Origin: Eubacterium sp. | Lineage (GTDB): Bacteria > Bacillota > Clostridia > Lachnospirales > Lachnospiraceae | NCBI GenBank assembly: GCA_017477505.1 | Contig: JAFUVQ010000001.1 | Span: 1 to 39,671, forward strand | DNA length: 39,671 nucleotides | Direction of reading: 5' to 3' | Part shown: positions 1 through 8,584 of the stretch, one piece after another | Layout: each line of letters opens with the position of its first letter | How positions within the stretch are numbered: the first letter of the stretch is position 1 | Made by a program: the position numbers and the translations under genes | Notes under the pieces: model-generated | Databases searched by the model: none | Told to the model about the DNA's origin: nothing | The model's input: the letters and a program-made list of their open reading frames with translations, nothing else

Positions 1-28
1 AGGTGTTTTTATTGCGCTCTTTTTTCAT
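1..28 (-). CDS. Possible 5' end of a leftward gene leaving the window
   Basis: On the minus strand an ATG at 28 (bases 26-28 read cat on the plus strand) opens a frame M-K-K-E-R-N-K-N-T that runs off the window. An AAAGGA-like ribosome binding site lies about 8 nt upstream (37-42). Only nine residues are visible, so no family can be named. If real, a leftward gene starts just beside the point where the kinase gene is broken, which would fit an insertion into the kinase. The call rests only on start-site geometry. Confidence 0.25.
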
Positions 29-59
29 CAAATAGTTCCTTTAGTTATTTATTATCCGA

Positions 60-83
60 GGAATCTGACCATAGTCAGATTCC
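60..83 (+). terminator. Perfect 10-bp hairpin, terminator-like
   Basis: GGAATCTGAC (60-69) and GTCAGATTCC (74-83) pair perfectly around a CATA loop. A T-rich tract follows at 84-95. It could end a rightward transcript coming from outside the window, including a lost 5' half of the kinase. No rightward gene is visible upstream of it here. Confidence 0.5.
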
Positions 84-102
84 TTCCTTGTTTCTAATCA
101 TG

Positions 103-133
103 ATTGCGGAACTCGCGCAGCGAGTTTCGCAAT
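103..133. repeat. Palindromic hairpin with a GCA triloop
   Basis: Bases 103-116 pair with 120-133 in a 14-bp stem with one G-T wobble, closed by a GCA loop. The GNA loop closed by C-G is the same design as the mini-hairpin array at 16562-16778. Recognisable kinase coding sequence begins within a few bases of its right end, so it marks the breakpoint of the kinase gene. Confidence 0.6.
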
Positions 134-140
134 TACCTAT

Positions 141-2297
141 ATATACATAACCTCCGCAGGAGAGATAAAGCTTCTGGACTTCGGTGCGGCAAGATACAGC
201 CTCGGTGATAAGAGCCGAAGTCTTGATGTCGTACTTAAGCACGGCTTTGCTCCGAAGGAGCAGTATACCAGAAGAGGTAAGCAGGGACCATATACAGACG
301 TATATGCACTTGGCGCCAGCTTCTATTATGCGATCACAGGCAAGAGACCGCCTGATTCGGTTGAACGTATGGACGAGGATGAACTGGTTTCTCCGAGCAC
401 ACTGGGTGCGGAAATTGGAAGATCCGCGGAACAGGCAATACTTAAGGCTCTTAGTGTACAGCCGGCTGACCGTTTCCAGACCATGACCGAGTTTAAAGAC
501 GCAATGTTCTCATCTGTTAAGACGGATGTTGAAGAGAAGGCATATACTACTCAGACACAGTACAATACCACTACCTATGGTCAGGACAATTATGGTAACA
601 GTGCATATGGCGGAACAGGCGGCAGCCAGGGCCAGAATGCATACGGAACCCAGGTCGGCCAGAGTGGATACGGCAGTCAGGGCCGGAGCGCCTATGGTGC
701 ACAGGGCGGCCAGAATGCATACGGCAGTCAGGGCCAGAATGCCTATGGTGCACAGGGCGGCCAGAGCTCATACGGCAATCAGGGTCAGAATGCTTACGGT
801 GCACAGGGTGGCCGTAATGCGTATGGCAGTCAGGGCCAGAATGCCTATGGTGCGCAGGGCGGACGGAATGCATATGGCAGTCAGGGCCAGAATGCTTATG
901 GTACTCAGGGACAGGCACCTTATGGCGGTCAGAATCAGGCAGGAAAGACCGTAGCGGCCTACGGACAGGGGAATTCACCGTATGGTCAGAGTGGAGGAGT
1001 TTCCTATAACCAGTCTCCAAGTGGATATAATATGCAGCAGCCTCAGAAGAAGTCCAAGACCGGTATGATAATCGGAATAGTGGCCGGGGCAGTCTCGCTT
1101 CTTATCATAACCATAGTAGTTATAGCCATGGTTAGGAAAAATAAAGAAAAGAATACTACAGAGTACGCATCATATACAACAACTGAGTATACATATACCA
1201 CAACGGAAGCTACGACGGTATCAACCTATGATCCTCCGGCAACCACTGAAACAGTCACAACAGAAGCCACGACAGAGGCTACGACTGCATTTTCCGGAAC
1301 AGCAGGCATGTTCCAGGAGGTTCAGGGCGCACGACCGGGTGATATTTCAAACATGGGTGTCGTATGTATAGATGCAAATGGCCAGGAGTATGATGCTGAC
1401 TACGTTGGACAGAGGATACTCCGCTACAGCAAGGACGGAAATGATACGGTTCTTCTGGACGGAAGTTATGTATGGAGTCTTTCAATCTATGGCGATAACA
1501 TGTATTTCGTCAAGGGGCAGAGGGCTTATACCATGGGTAAGGACGGAAGCGGGCTTCAGCAGATCAGCGAGCTGTCAAGTTATGAGCATGTCGAAGCCAT
1601 ATACGTTACCGAAGAGACTTATCTTATCTACCAGTATGATAAGGACAGCAACCTCTCAAGACTCGTATCAGTTGAGAAGGGCAGCGGAGATGAACTTGGA
1701 ACTATAAAGTTCGGACGTGAGACGAATTCGGATGAAAAAATCTCATCAAGACATTTTACATTTGCAAATGGATGGCTTTTCTATCTGCTTAAGTCTGACG
1801 ACGGAATTACATATTCATCAACTGCAACACAGCGCGTATGGAAAGTTGCGGCAGGCGACATAGAATTCGAGCCTGAGGCGGTTTATCAGTTCAGCAAGGA
1901 AGCAACCCAGATAACCATAGATGGTGATTATATGTATTACCTCTATAAAGAGAATGACAAAGTAAACGGTATAGGAATGGCATATATCTATGACTTCACC
2001 AAGAATGCCGACTATACATGGGATGAAAATGAAGTTGATTTCTCCTATCTTACAGTTTACGATTCTCACCTTGCAGTGCTTTCAAAGAAGGATGACAAGT
2101 GTATGATTTATTCTGAGGACCCGGATATTGATTCTCAGAACTGGACACTTGATCCGGTTTATCAGATAGATGAGGGAGACAATTTTGTATTCGGTCTCTG
2201 CTCGACAAAAGCAGGATATTATTTTATCCAGACAGACGTTGGTGTTCAGTTTGTGGACAGAAGCGGCAATGGATTTACTAATATATCAGAAAGATAA
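141..2297 (+). pseudogene. Truncated transmembrane Ser/Thr protein kinase (C-lobe, YG/QN-repeat linker, TM, external sensor)
   Basis: The frame is open from 75 (in-frame stop at 72-74). Kinase similarity starts at about 141 with a KLLDFGAAR segment, the DFG magnesium loop, followed by APKEQY and TDVYALG, typical of the activation segment and helix F of bacterial PASTA-like kinases. The N-lobe, the ATP-binding glycine loop and the HRD catalytic loop are missing. After the C-lobe come 51-bp repeats (about 606-930) encoding NAYGSQGQNAYGAQGG-type units, one TM helix (near GMIIGIVAGAVSLLII, 1062-1134), a Thr-rich stalk, and an external domain of about 320 residues that resembles DUF5050-type beta-propeller repeats. 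Without a start or N-lobe it cannot be an active kinase. An ATG at 369 could still give a 642-residue protein without kinase activity, but no good ribosome binding site precedes it. The rest of the phospho-signalling cluster lies directly downstream. Confidence 0.72.
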
Positions 2298-2317
2298 TAT
2301 ATTGAGGAGGTATAAAG

Positions 2318-3088
2318 ATGGCTATAGTTGAATGTGGAAACGGACATCTCTATAACACAGATCAGTATGCTTCATGTCCATATTGCGGCGGCAGCATCAA
2401 TCGTGTTGAATTTGGGTATGGCGGGGACAGCAACATAGGAAAGACAGCACCGGCAGGTGGATTTGGCGGACCTGATTTTGGGGCACCGCAGTCTTCCTTC
2501 GGTGGACAGCCTGATTTCGGTTATGGCGGACAGGTATACGGGGCACCTGATAACTATGGGGCAACAGTTGCACCGAGCGGTTATAATCCCGGAGCATCAC
2601 CGAATATTACACCTGTAAATGAAGAGCTTGGATCAACAGTAGCACCGGCTTCATATCAGGCAGCGGCAAAGCAGGAAGAACCTAAAGAGGATGAGGATAC
2701 AGGAAAGACTGTAGCAGTCCTTAGGAAAAACCTTTCCATAGATCCTATCGCAGGCTGGCTCGTATGTATCGAGGGAAGCGACAAGGGCAAGGATTACAGG
2801 ATCATGGCCAAGAATAATTCTATCGGCAGAAGTGAGAAGATGGATATATGTATAAAGGGTGATGCAACTATATCACGTGAGAATCATGCACGTATTGCAT
2901 ATGACCTTAAGCACAATGCATTTCATTTGATTCCGGCAGACAGCACCAATGGTATTTATGTAAATGGAGAGCCTGTTTATGTGCCTACAGTTCTGAATGC
3001 CTTTGACGAGCTGGAATTCGGAGAAAGCAAATTCATGTTCGTACCTTTCTGCAGTGACAAATTCCAGTGGCAGAAAGAGGAAAAATAG
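2318..3088 (+). CDS. Soluble zinc-ribbon FHA-domain protein
   Basis: This 256-residue cytoplasmic protein starts after a GAGGAGG site. A short metal-binding ribbon (C6, H10, then C20-P-Y-C23) opens it. An aromatic/Gly-rich linker follows (about 30-120). An FHA domain fills 148-243 and keeps the phosphothreonine-binding residues: G170-R171, S186 with H190, and N211-G in an STNG motif. FHA domains bind phosphothreonine peptides. The linker carries four similar sites: GKTAP (T43), GATVAP (T83), GSTVAP (T107) and GKTVAV (T131). The last sits just before the FHA domain, a placement like the phospho-switch of mycobacterial GarA. It lies 20 nt after the kinase remnant and 9 nt before a PP2C gene, so it is probably co-transcribed and acts as the phospho-dependent adaptor. 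Partner identity is inferred. Confidence 0.9.
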   Translation: MAIVECGNGHLYNTDQYASCPYCGGSINRVEFGYGGDSNIGKTAPAGGFGGPDFGAPQSSFGGQPDFGYGGQVYGAPDNYGATVAPSGYNPGASPNITPVNEELGSTVAPASYQAAAKQEEPKEDEDTGKTVAVLRKNLSIDPIAGWLVCIEGSDKGKDYRIMAKNNSIGRSEKMDICIKGDATISRENHARIAYDLKHNAFHLIPADSTNGIYVNGEPVYVPTVLNAFDELEFGESKFMFVPFCSDKFQWQKEEK

Positions 3089-3097
3089 GAGAGAAGT

Positions 3098-3862
3098 ATG
3101 GAGAGAAGAAATCTTTCATACAGAATAGGCAATCTGCAAGGCGTTGGAGCCCGCAAAAGACAGGAGGATTCCTTTTCGGTCATGAATGCATTTGATGCAG
3201 CTCAGATCATGGAACAGGGACTCTTCTTCACGGTATGTGACGGAATGGGCGGAATGAAGGACGGAAAGCTTGCAAGCGAGACGGCGGTAGCATCTTTACG
3301 CGCTTCATTTACAGATATGGACAGAAGAGGCGATATATCAGCTCAGCTTAAGGAAGCCTGCTACAGGGCATCGGATAAGGTTGAGGAGATTATAGGCGGC
3401 AGTGGCGGAAGTACAACTGTTACCGGAGTCATCTTTAAGGAAAAGCTTTACTTCGCAAGCGTTGGCGACAGTTATTTTTTCCTTCTCAGGGATAAGAAAC
3501 TCTACAAGCTCAATCATGAGCACAATCTTCTTCATGAGAAATATCTCCAGGCTATAAAAGGAGGATATCCAAATCCCAAGGATTACGAGGGAATGAATGA
3601 GGCAGAGGCCTTGACACAGTTTCTGGGAATGATCGGACTGTCTGATGTGGATGGGACGGTAAGACCGATACCGCTGAAGGAGGGCGATGTCCTGATGGCA
3701 TGCTCTGACGGGGTAGGCGGAGTTCTGACAGAGGATGAGGTAAGAAGATGCCTTTCATTTGTATCAGAAAGATCAATGTGTCAGCAGATAGAACAGTTCC
3801 TGGTAGCACATGCAAGAAAAAACCAGGATAATTATACAGCACTTATAGTTAAGTGTGAGTAG
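3098..3862 (+). CDS. PP2C-family Ser/Thr protein phosphatase (first copy)
   Basis: This 254-residue cytoplasmic protein has the PP2C metal-site motifs in order: RQED (D24), VCDGMGG (D48), SVGDSY (D124), ACSDGVGG (D204) and QDNYTA (D244). All the acidic residues that hold the two metal ions are present, so it should be an active Mn/Mg-dependent phosphatase removing phosphate from Ser/Thr. It sits 9 nt after the FHA gene with its own GGAGAG site. Its expected job is to reverse the cluster's kinase signal. The substrate is not visible from sequence. Confidence 0.92.
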   Translation: MERRNLSYRIGNLQGVGARKRQEDSFSVMNAFDAAQIMEQGLFFTVCDGMGGMKDGKLASETAVASLRASFTDMDRRGDISAQLKEACYRASDKVEEIIGGSGGSTTVTGVIFKEKLYFASVGDSYFFLLRDKKLYKLNHEHNLLHEKYLQAIKGGYPNPKDYEGMNEAEALTQFLGMIGLSDVDGTVRPIPLKEGDVLMACSDGVGGVLTEDEVRRCLSFVSERSMCQQIEQFLVAHARKNQDNYTALIVKCE

Positions 3863-3931
3863 GTATGAAAATGCCTGAAAGGTAACTTCGGAGGGGTTAC
3901 CCTTGATTTCAAGGAAAGTGAGGAAATGTAA

Positions 3932-5329
3932 ATGAAGAAAAGAATGAAGAAATTGGTGGCGGCAATCGTCCTTACCATCATCATGGCGGTAGGAATCCTT
4001 CCTATCAAGTCATCTGCAGCCTTTGATACAGGCGTCAGAGACGGTGTCTGCGTAGTGCTCGGTATACTTGTTGATGCTGAGACCGGTGTTATCTATGACG
4101 GCGGACAGGGTTCCGGTTTCTTTATAGGTGACCCGGGTTCTAATCCGGAGTATCTTATAACAAATCATCATGTTATTGATACATATCTTACATACGGTAA
4201 AGGTGAGAAATGGCAGGCAGAGCTTACAGACGGCAGAACCGTTTATGTAAGAGCTTCCATCAGAGTTTATTTCTCAAGCGTTGAGTATGTAGAAGCAAGA
4301 GTTATCGATTCGGACGACATTGCAGACGTTGCAGTGCTCAGACTTTCAGCTCCTACAGATCAGAGAAAGGCACTTCCTCTTCATGAGGTTTCAGACAGCG
4401 AGATCGGAAGCAGCGTATACTGCGTAGGATATCCGGGAGTTGCTGAGAACTTCTATATCGAGTCCAATTCAAAGTGGAACAAAGAGGATGCCAGCGTTAC
4501 ATCCGGTACAGTAAGCCGACTTATCACTCTTAAGGGTACAGCTGTTAAGGCTATCCAGACAGATGCTCAGATCAATCACGGAAACTCAGGCGGACCTATG
4601 GTAAATGATAATGCCGAGGTTATCGGTATCAACTCATGGGGCGTTAATGTTGACGGTGAAGCTGAGAACTATGCAGTTGACATTTCAGAAGTAACTGCAA
4701 TGCTCAACAGAAACAATATCAGTTATTCTACATCAGGCGGAAACAACAACTCCAACCCGGGTGGTGAGGATGGAACAGAGACAGATACAACAACTCCTCC
4801 TGCACCTGAGAAGAAGGGCATGAGCACAGGCCTCCTTATAGGAATCATCCTTGGAGCACTTGTTCTTATAGCAGGTGTCGTAGTTCTTATAATCGTTCTT
4901 TCAAAGAAGGGCTCATCTGCACCTGCGCCGGCACCACAGCCAGCACCGGCACCTATGGGCGGCGGAGCTACCATGGCAGCTCCAAGACCGGCACCACAGC
5001 CATCAAAGAGACCTATGCTCAGATCACTTTCAACCCAGCATGGCGGTTCTACATTCCCTGTTGGAAATACACCTGTCATGATCGGTCGTGACGCTTCAAG
5101 CTGCGCTATAGTATTCCGTGAGGGTACAGCAGGTGTCAGCGGAAGACACTGCCAGGTTGCATTTGATGCAGCATCAAACAGCTTCGTAGTTACAGACCTT
5201 CGTTCATCTTATGGTACATTCCTTATGAACGGAACACGTCTTCCGGCAAATGCACCTTACAAGCTTCAGCCGGGCGACAGCTTCTATGTTGGTGACAAGC
5301 AGAACGTTATCCGTACTGAATTGGGGTAA
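3932..5329 (+). CDS. Membrane-anchored trypsin-like serine protease with cytoplasmic FHA domain
   Basis: This protein has 465 residues. A signal peptide covers about 1-29. A trypsin/HtrA-like domain spans about 35-260 with an apparently complete triad: H80 in TNHHV, D132 in DIADVAVL and S219 in GNSGGP. There is no PDZ domain. One TM helix (about 299-323) is followed by a Pro/Ala-rich cytoplasmic linker that contains GATMAA (T347). An FHA domain at about 381-455 keeps G385-R386, S403 and H406 in SGRH, and N433-G. The predicted topology puts the protease outside and the phosphothreonine reader inside, so cytoplasmic kinase signals could control external proteolysis or its placement. It lies 69 nt after the first PP2C gene and 3 nt before the second. 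Protease substrate unknown. Confidence 0.9.
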   Translation: MKKRMKKLVAAIVLTIIMAVGILPIKSSAAFDTGVRDGVCVVLGILVDAETGVIYDGGQGSGFFIGDPGSNPEYLITNHHVIDTYLTYGKGEKWQAELTDGRTVYVRASIRVYFSSVEYVEARVIDSDDIADVAVLRLSAPTDQRKALPLHEVSDSEIGSSVYCVGYPGVAENFYIESNSKWNKEDASVTSGTVSRLITLKGTAVKAIQTDAQINHGNSGGPMVNDNAEVIGINSWGVNVDGEAENYAVDISEVTAMLNRNNISYSTSGGNNNSNPGGEDGTETDTTTPPAPEKKGMSTGLLIGIILGALVLIAGVVVLIIVLSKKGSSAPAPAPQPAPAPMGGGATMAAPRPAPQPSKRPMLRSLSTQHGGSTFPVGNTPVMIGRDASSCAIVFREGTAGVSGRHCQVAFDAASNSFVVTDLRSSYGTFLMNGTRLPANAPYKLQPGDSFYVGDKQNVIRTELG

Positions 5330-5332
5330 AAA

Positions 5333-6055
5333 ATGATAATTGATGTATATGAATACAGCAATCAGGGTGGACGCAGCTACAACGAGGATTCCACCGGCCA
5401 TCGTATCGAAGGCGAAAATGGAATCTTCGTAGTGGCAGATGGCCTGGGCGGACACGCACACGGTGAAGTGGCTTCGGCTGCTGCAGTGGAGACGGTAACG
5501 ACGGATTGGACTCCGAATGTACCGAATCGCATGGCATGGTTCACAGAAGAGATTGCAAAAGCAAATGCAAATATTATGGGTATCTCCCAGCAGATGGGAG
5601 ATACTATGAAGAGCACCATAGTTACATTATCCATTGACAATGGAATGGCTGTGTGGGCTCATTCAGGAGATTCCAGACTGTATTACTTCCACCGCGGATG
5701 GATAGCGGCAGTGACAGATGATCATTCCGTAGCCTATAAGAAATATAAGGCGGGAGAGATCGATAAGGATGAGATAGCCTTTGATGAGGATCAGTCTGCA
5801 CTGCTCCGTACACTTGGCGGTGCCGATAGATTTGAGCCGGATGTAAATGGCTGGCCGGAGCTTCTGGAACCGGGAGATGCGTTTTTCCTTTGTTCAGATG
5901 GAGCCTGGGAATTTCTGAAAGATGAAGAAATACTGATAGATCTTCTGAAGGCTGAGAATGCAAAGCACTGGGCTGAACTTATGATGCTCAGGATGATGGA
6001 CAGAATAAAGGGTGGAAATGATAATTTTACCCTTCAGACAATTATGCTCAGCTAG
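5333..6055 (+). CDS. PP2C-family Ser/Thr protein phosphatase (second copy)
   Basis: This protein has 240 residues and PP2C motifs: SYNEDS (D19), VVADGLGGH (D36), HSGDSR (D113), LCSDGAWE (D189) and GGNDNFT (D230). It is closer to the classical PrpC/Stp1 form than the first copy and only distantly similar to it. The start lies 3 nt after the protease stop, with GGGG overlapping the end of that gene, so translation is probably coupled. Two phosphatases beside one kinase suggest separate targets or a backup copy; which is not visible here. Confidence 0.92.
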   Translation: MIIDVYEYSNQGGRSYNEDSTGHRIEGENGIFVVADGLGGHAHGEVASAAAVETVTTDWTPNVPNRMAWFTEEIAKANANIMGISQQMGDTMKSTIVTLSIDNGMAVWAHSGDSRLYYFHRGWIAAVTDDHSVAYKKYKAGEIDKDEIAFDEDQSALLRTLGGADRFEPDVNGWPELLEPGDAFFLCSDGAWEFLKDEEILIDLLKAENAKHWAELMMLRMMDRIKGGNDNFTLQTIMLS

Positions 6056-6076
6056 AAAAAACCGGAGGAATAATTC

Positions 6077-7327
6077 ATGAGAAAAAAACTGGGGTTATGG
6101 CTGGTTGCGGCTTCACTGGTACTGGGATACGGTACATCGGCAGAAGCTGCAGAGATAAAGAACATACAGCCGGATACCGGAATTGTTTTCGAATTAACTG
6201 ATATGGCCAAGGGCACTCCGGGAGGAGATAGCAGCGGAGGTGATCAGCCGGGCGTTGCTGAGCCGGGCGGACCTGCGGACGAAGGACCGAGTGAGCCGAC
6301 TACCGGATCCGATGGTTCGGTAATTGATGCTCCGGGCGGTGCGGCAGGGGATGAAAGACCGACAGAAGAGCCTACGACAGAGGGCCCTGTTGTTGAGGAA
6401 CCCACAACAGAGAAACCGGCAGATAAGCCAACTGAGAAACCGGATGAAAAGCCAACTGAGAAACCGGATGAAAAGCCAACCGAGGAGCCTGAAACAGTTG
6501 AAGAAACCAAGGGTAATGATTCAGATAAATCCGGGCTTAAGTCCGATAAGGATAAGGATGCCGTAGAAATGGCAACCGGAGATGCAAAGCCTGCAGGCGG
6601 TATAGATAGTAGCAGACTTATGCCTATAATTGTAATTATTGCGGGAATAGTACTTGTGGCAGTAGGAGTGATAATCCTTGTGATTGCTCTGGTTGCTGCA
6701 AAGAAAAAAGACAGTGCGTCAGAAGCCGTGCCTGATAATACAGGAGATGTTTCGCCGACAGGAAATGACTTTACGGCAGATACACCACCGGTACCGCCTG
6801 CATTTTCTGGAAATACACCGTCATATAATAATGCATTCCAGCCTGCACAGAACCTGGACACTACAGAAGCATCAGTAAGCGGAGCATTTGGTGGAGCCGG
6901 AGCATATGGAGCTGCAGCAGGAATGGGCATAGCAGCCGGAGCGGGCACAGCGGCAGGAATGGGCGCAGCTGTCGGAGCAGGAGTAGCGGCAGGAGTCATC
7001 GGTGCAGCATCCAGAGTGCCGGTAGAAGGCGCATTGCCTGTCAAAGTAGAAATCTATAACGGACAGGTTGCCGAGAACGACTTCATGCTCTATATGACAA
7101 GTGAGATCATCATAGGAAGTGATCCGGGTTGTGACATCGCATTCCGTGAGACCTGTGTGGATTCCAGAAATTCACGAATCTTCATAGCAAACGGAAGCCT
7201 ATACATAGAAGACCTCAGATCCACAAACGGCACTTCAGTAGCCGGATTAAGAATCCAGGGGCAGAGCGTACTCCGCAGCGGAGACGTAATCTCCATCGGA
7301 ATCGCAGAATTCTGCGTTAAATACTGA
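6077..7327 (+). CDS. Single-pass membrane protein with external Pro/Thr-rich stalk and cytoplasmic degenerate FHA domain
   Basis: This protein has 416 residues: a signal peptide (about 1-25, ending near SAEA), an external stalk rich in P, T, E and K (about 45-170) with KPTEKPDE repeats, one TM (about 181-207), an Ala/Gly-rich cytoplasmic linker (about 265-312) and a C-terminal FHA-like domain (about 322-414). The FHA fold is recognisable by IIIGSDPGCDI and RSTNGTS. The usual Arg after the first Gly is Ser348, and the usual S-x-x-H is replaced by residues near NSR. It may therefore not bind phosphothreonine in the normal way. It is the last gene of the cluster and has the same in/out design as the protease-FHA protein, so it may be a structural partner. 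The external stalk has no recognised enzyme domain. Confidence 0.85.
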   Translation: MRKKLGLWLVAASLVLGYGTSAEAAEIKNIQPDTGIVFELTDMAKGTPGGDSSGGDQPGVAEPGGPADEGPSEPTTGSDGSVIDAPGGAAGDERPTEEPTTEGPVVEEPTTEKPADKPTEKPDEKPTEKPDEKPTEEPETVEETKGNDSDKSGLKSDKDKDAVEMATGDAKPAGGIDSSRLMPIIVIIAGIVLVAVGVIILVIALVAAKKKDSASEAVPDNTGDVSPTGNDFTADTPPVPPAFSGNTPSYNNAFQPAQNLDTTEASVSGAFGGAGAYGAAAGMGIAAGAGTAAGMGAAVGAGVAAGVIGAASRVPVEGALPVKVEIYNGQVAENDFMLYMTSEIIIGSDPGCDIAFRETCVDSRNSRIFIANGSLYIEDLRSTNGTSVAGLRIQGQSVLRSGDVISIGIAEFCVKY

Positions 7328-7361
7328 TGGACAGTCCCAATTCTTCCAATATGAAAAAAAG

Positions 7362-7389
7362 AGAAGCGACATCCGTGGGTGCCGCTTCT
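7362..7389. terminator. Bidirectional terminator between the FHA cluster and the Rpn gene
   Basis: AGAAGCG pairs with CGCTTCT, with an inner CATC stem and one mismatch. An A-tract lies on its left and a T-tract on its right, so it can end transcripts from both sides. It sits between two convergent genes. Confidence 0.75.
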
Positions 7390-7399
7390 TTTTGATTAT

Positions 7400-8584
7400 T
7401 CATGCTTTCTTCAGATCTTCTAATTCTTTTTGTAAAGCAGAAATCAGAGCTCTGCTTTCATCGAGGGCCTTATCCTTTTCGTCAAGTTCTTTATTTTTTT
7501 CGTCAAGGGCCTTATCTTTTTCGTCAAGGGCCTTATCTTTTTCGTCGAGTTCCTTATCTTTTTCGACAAGTTCCTTGTTTTTTTCGTTAAGCTCCTTGTT
7601 TTTTTCGTCAAGGATCTTATATTTTTCGTCGATCTCTTTTTCTTTCTTAGCAATTACACTCTCTAGTTCATCGATTCTATCCGTAAGCTTATCGGTTATC
7701 AGGTCAAGTGATTGATCATATAACATGTTTTCGACCTCCTTCACATTGCTGTATTTTGAATAGAGGTAGTTCATAAGTCTGGTGGTTATGTCAACCAAAT
7801 GTATTGTATCATTACGGCTGATTTCACCACGCTTGAAGCTTCCTTCTATTGTCTGGATTATATCACTTTCCCATATGTTTCTCAACTCGTCTATCACGGA
7901 TTTAAGCTTCTCATTGGCTACTATTATATCCGAATCCGATGATTCTTTTACGGCCTCGTCATATGCTTTTCTGAAGCGGTCTCGGACTTTGAGGAGCTTA
8001 AACGGGAGCAGTATTATCATATGCTTTTCTCTTATCTGATCCAAAGACTCATTCTGGAATTTGATAGTCGGAATGTAGTATTTGATTTCTTTTTCATCAT
8101 CAAAAATGATATTTACAAGATACTCATCAGGAATATTTCCAGCCGGATTGAGATAGATGACAATCTGCCTCGGGAATCTTAGCCTTACGCCGCATCGCCG
8201 CCCATTTTCATCAAAAATGTCTTCTGAATTTCGTTTGGAGTGGCTGTAGCCATAGTCAAAAACCCTGAGCATGATGGAATTATCATCTTTATACATCTGA
8301 GCTTCAAGATGATAACTGTCCGTACCGTTGATAGTGATAATCGTATCGGAAATGGTATGCTTCATATCCTTATCCACATTTTCGGTCCAGTTGTAGGTGA
8401 CAGTACTGTCGAGAGGATAATCAGTACCGAAGAGCCCGTTGATAAAATTAACGATAGTCGGGTGGGACAGCGAGACTATCCGCTTAAAAGACAGGTCGAA
8501 AATGTCATGCGGATAATCCGGTGTTCTGTCATTTGCAGCAAGCTGAGATTTGGTTTCAATGTTCATTTGTTCTTTCTGATTCAT
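7400..8584 (-). CDS. Rpn/PD-(D/E)XK nuclease family transposase-like protein with heptad-repeat tail
   Basis: This protein has 394 residues and starts 9 nt after GGAAGGAG. The N-terminal part (FDLSFKRIVSLSHP, then FINGLFGTDYP, then SDTIITI and YHLEAQMY) matches the Rpn/YhgA-like PD-(D/E)XK nuclease group, with Asp and E-x-Q as the likely catalytic positions. Family members in E. coli (RpnA) are DNA endonucleases that promote RecA-independent recombination; many Firmicutes carry several copies. The C-terminal about 100 residues are a coiled coil built from eight seven-residue units of LDEKDKA/LDEKNKE type, encoded by near-identical 21-bp DNA repeats (about 7450-7625). The repeat number could vary between strains. 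It is transcribed against the FHA cluster and toward its terminator. Confidence 0.85.
   Translation of the reverse strand: MNQKEQMNIETKSQLAANDRTPDYPHDIFDLSFKRIVSLSHPTIVNFINGLFGTDYPLDSTVTYNWTENVDKDMKHTISDTIITINGTDSYHLEAQMYKDDNSIMLRVFDYGYSHSKRNSEDIFDENGRRCGVRLRFPRQIVIYLNPAGNIPDEYLVNIIFDDEKEIKYYIPTIKFQNESLDQIREKHMIILLPFKLLKVRDRFRKAYDEAVKESSDSDIIVANEKLKSVIDELRNIWESDIIQTIEGSFKRGEISRNDTIHLVDITTRLMNYLYSKYSNVKEVENMLYDQSLDLITDKLTDRIDELESVIAKKEKEIDEKYKILDEKNKELNEKNKELVEKDKELDEKDKALDEKDKALDEKNKELDEKDKALDESRALISALQKELEDLKKA

Noticed and set aside
571-1020. 149-residue minus-strand ORF opposite the kinase linker
   Set aside because: It is the complement of the 51-bp YG/QN repeats, with His/Arg/Pro-rich nonsense composition.
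7402-7653. Short ORFs within the 21-bp repeats of the Rpn gene
   Set aside because: They are other-frame readings of the heptad repeat DNA, full of Lys/Arg or Phe/Arg runs, and have no start signals.
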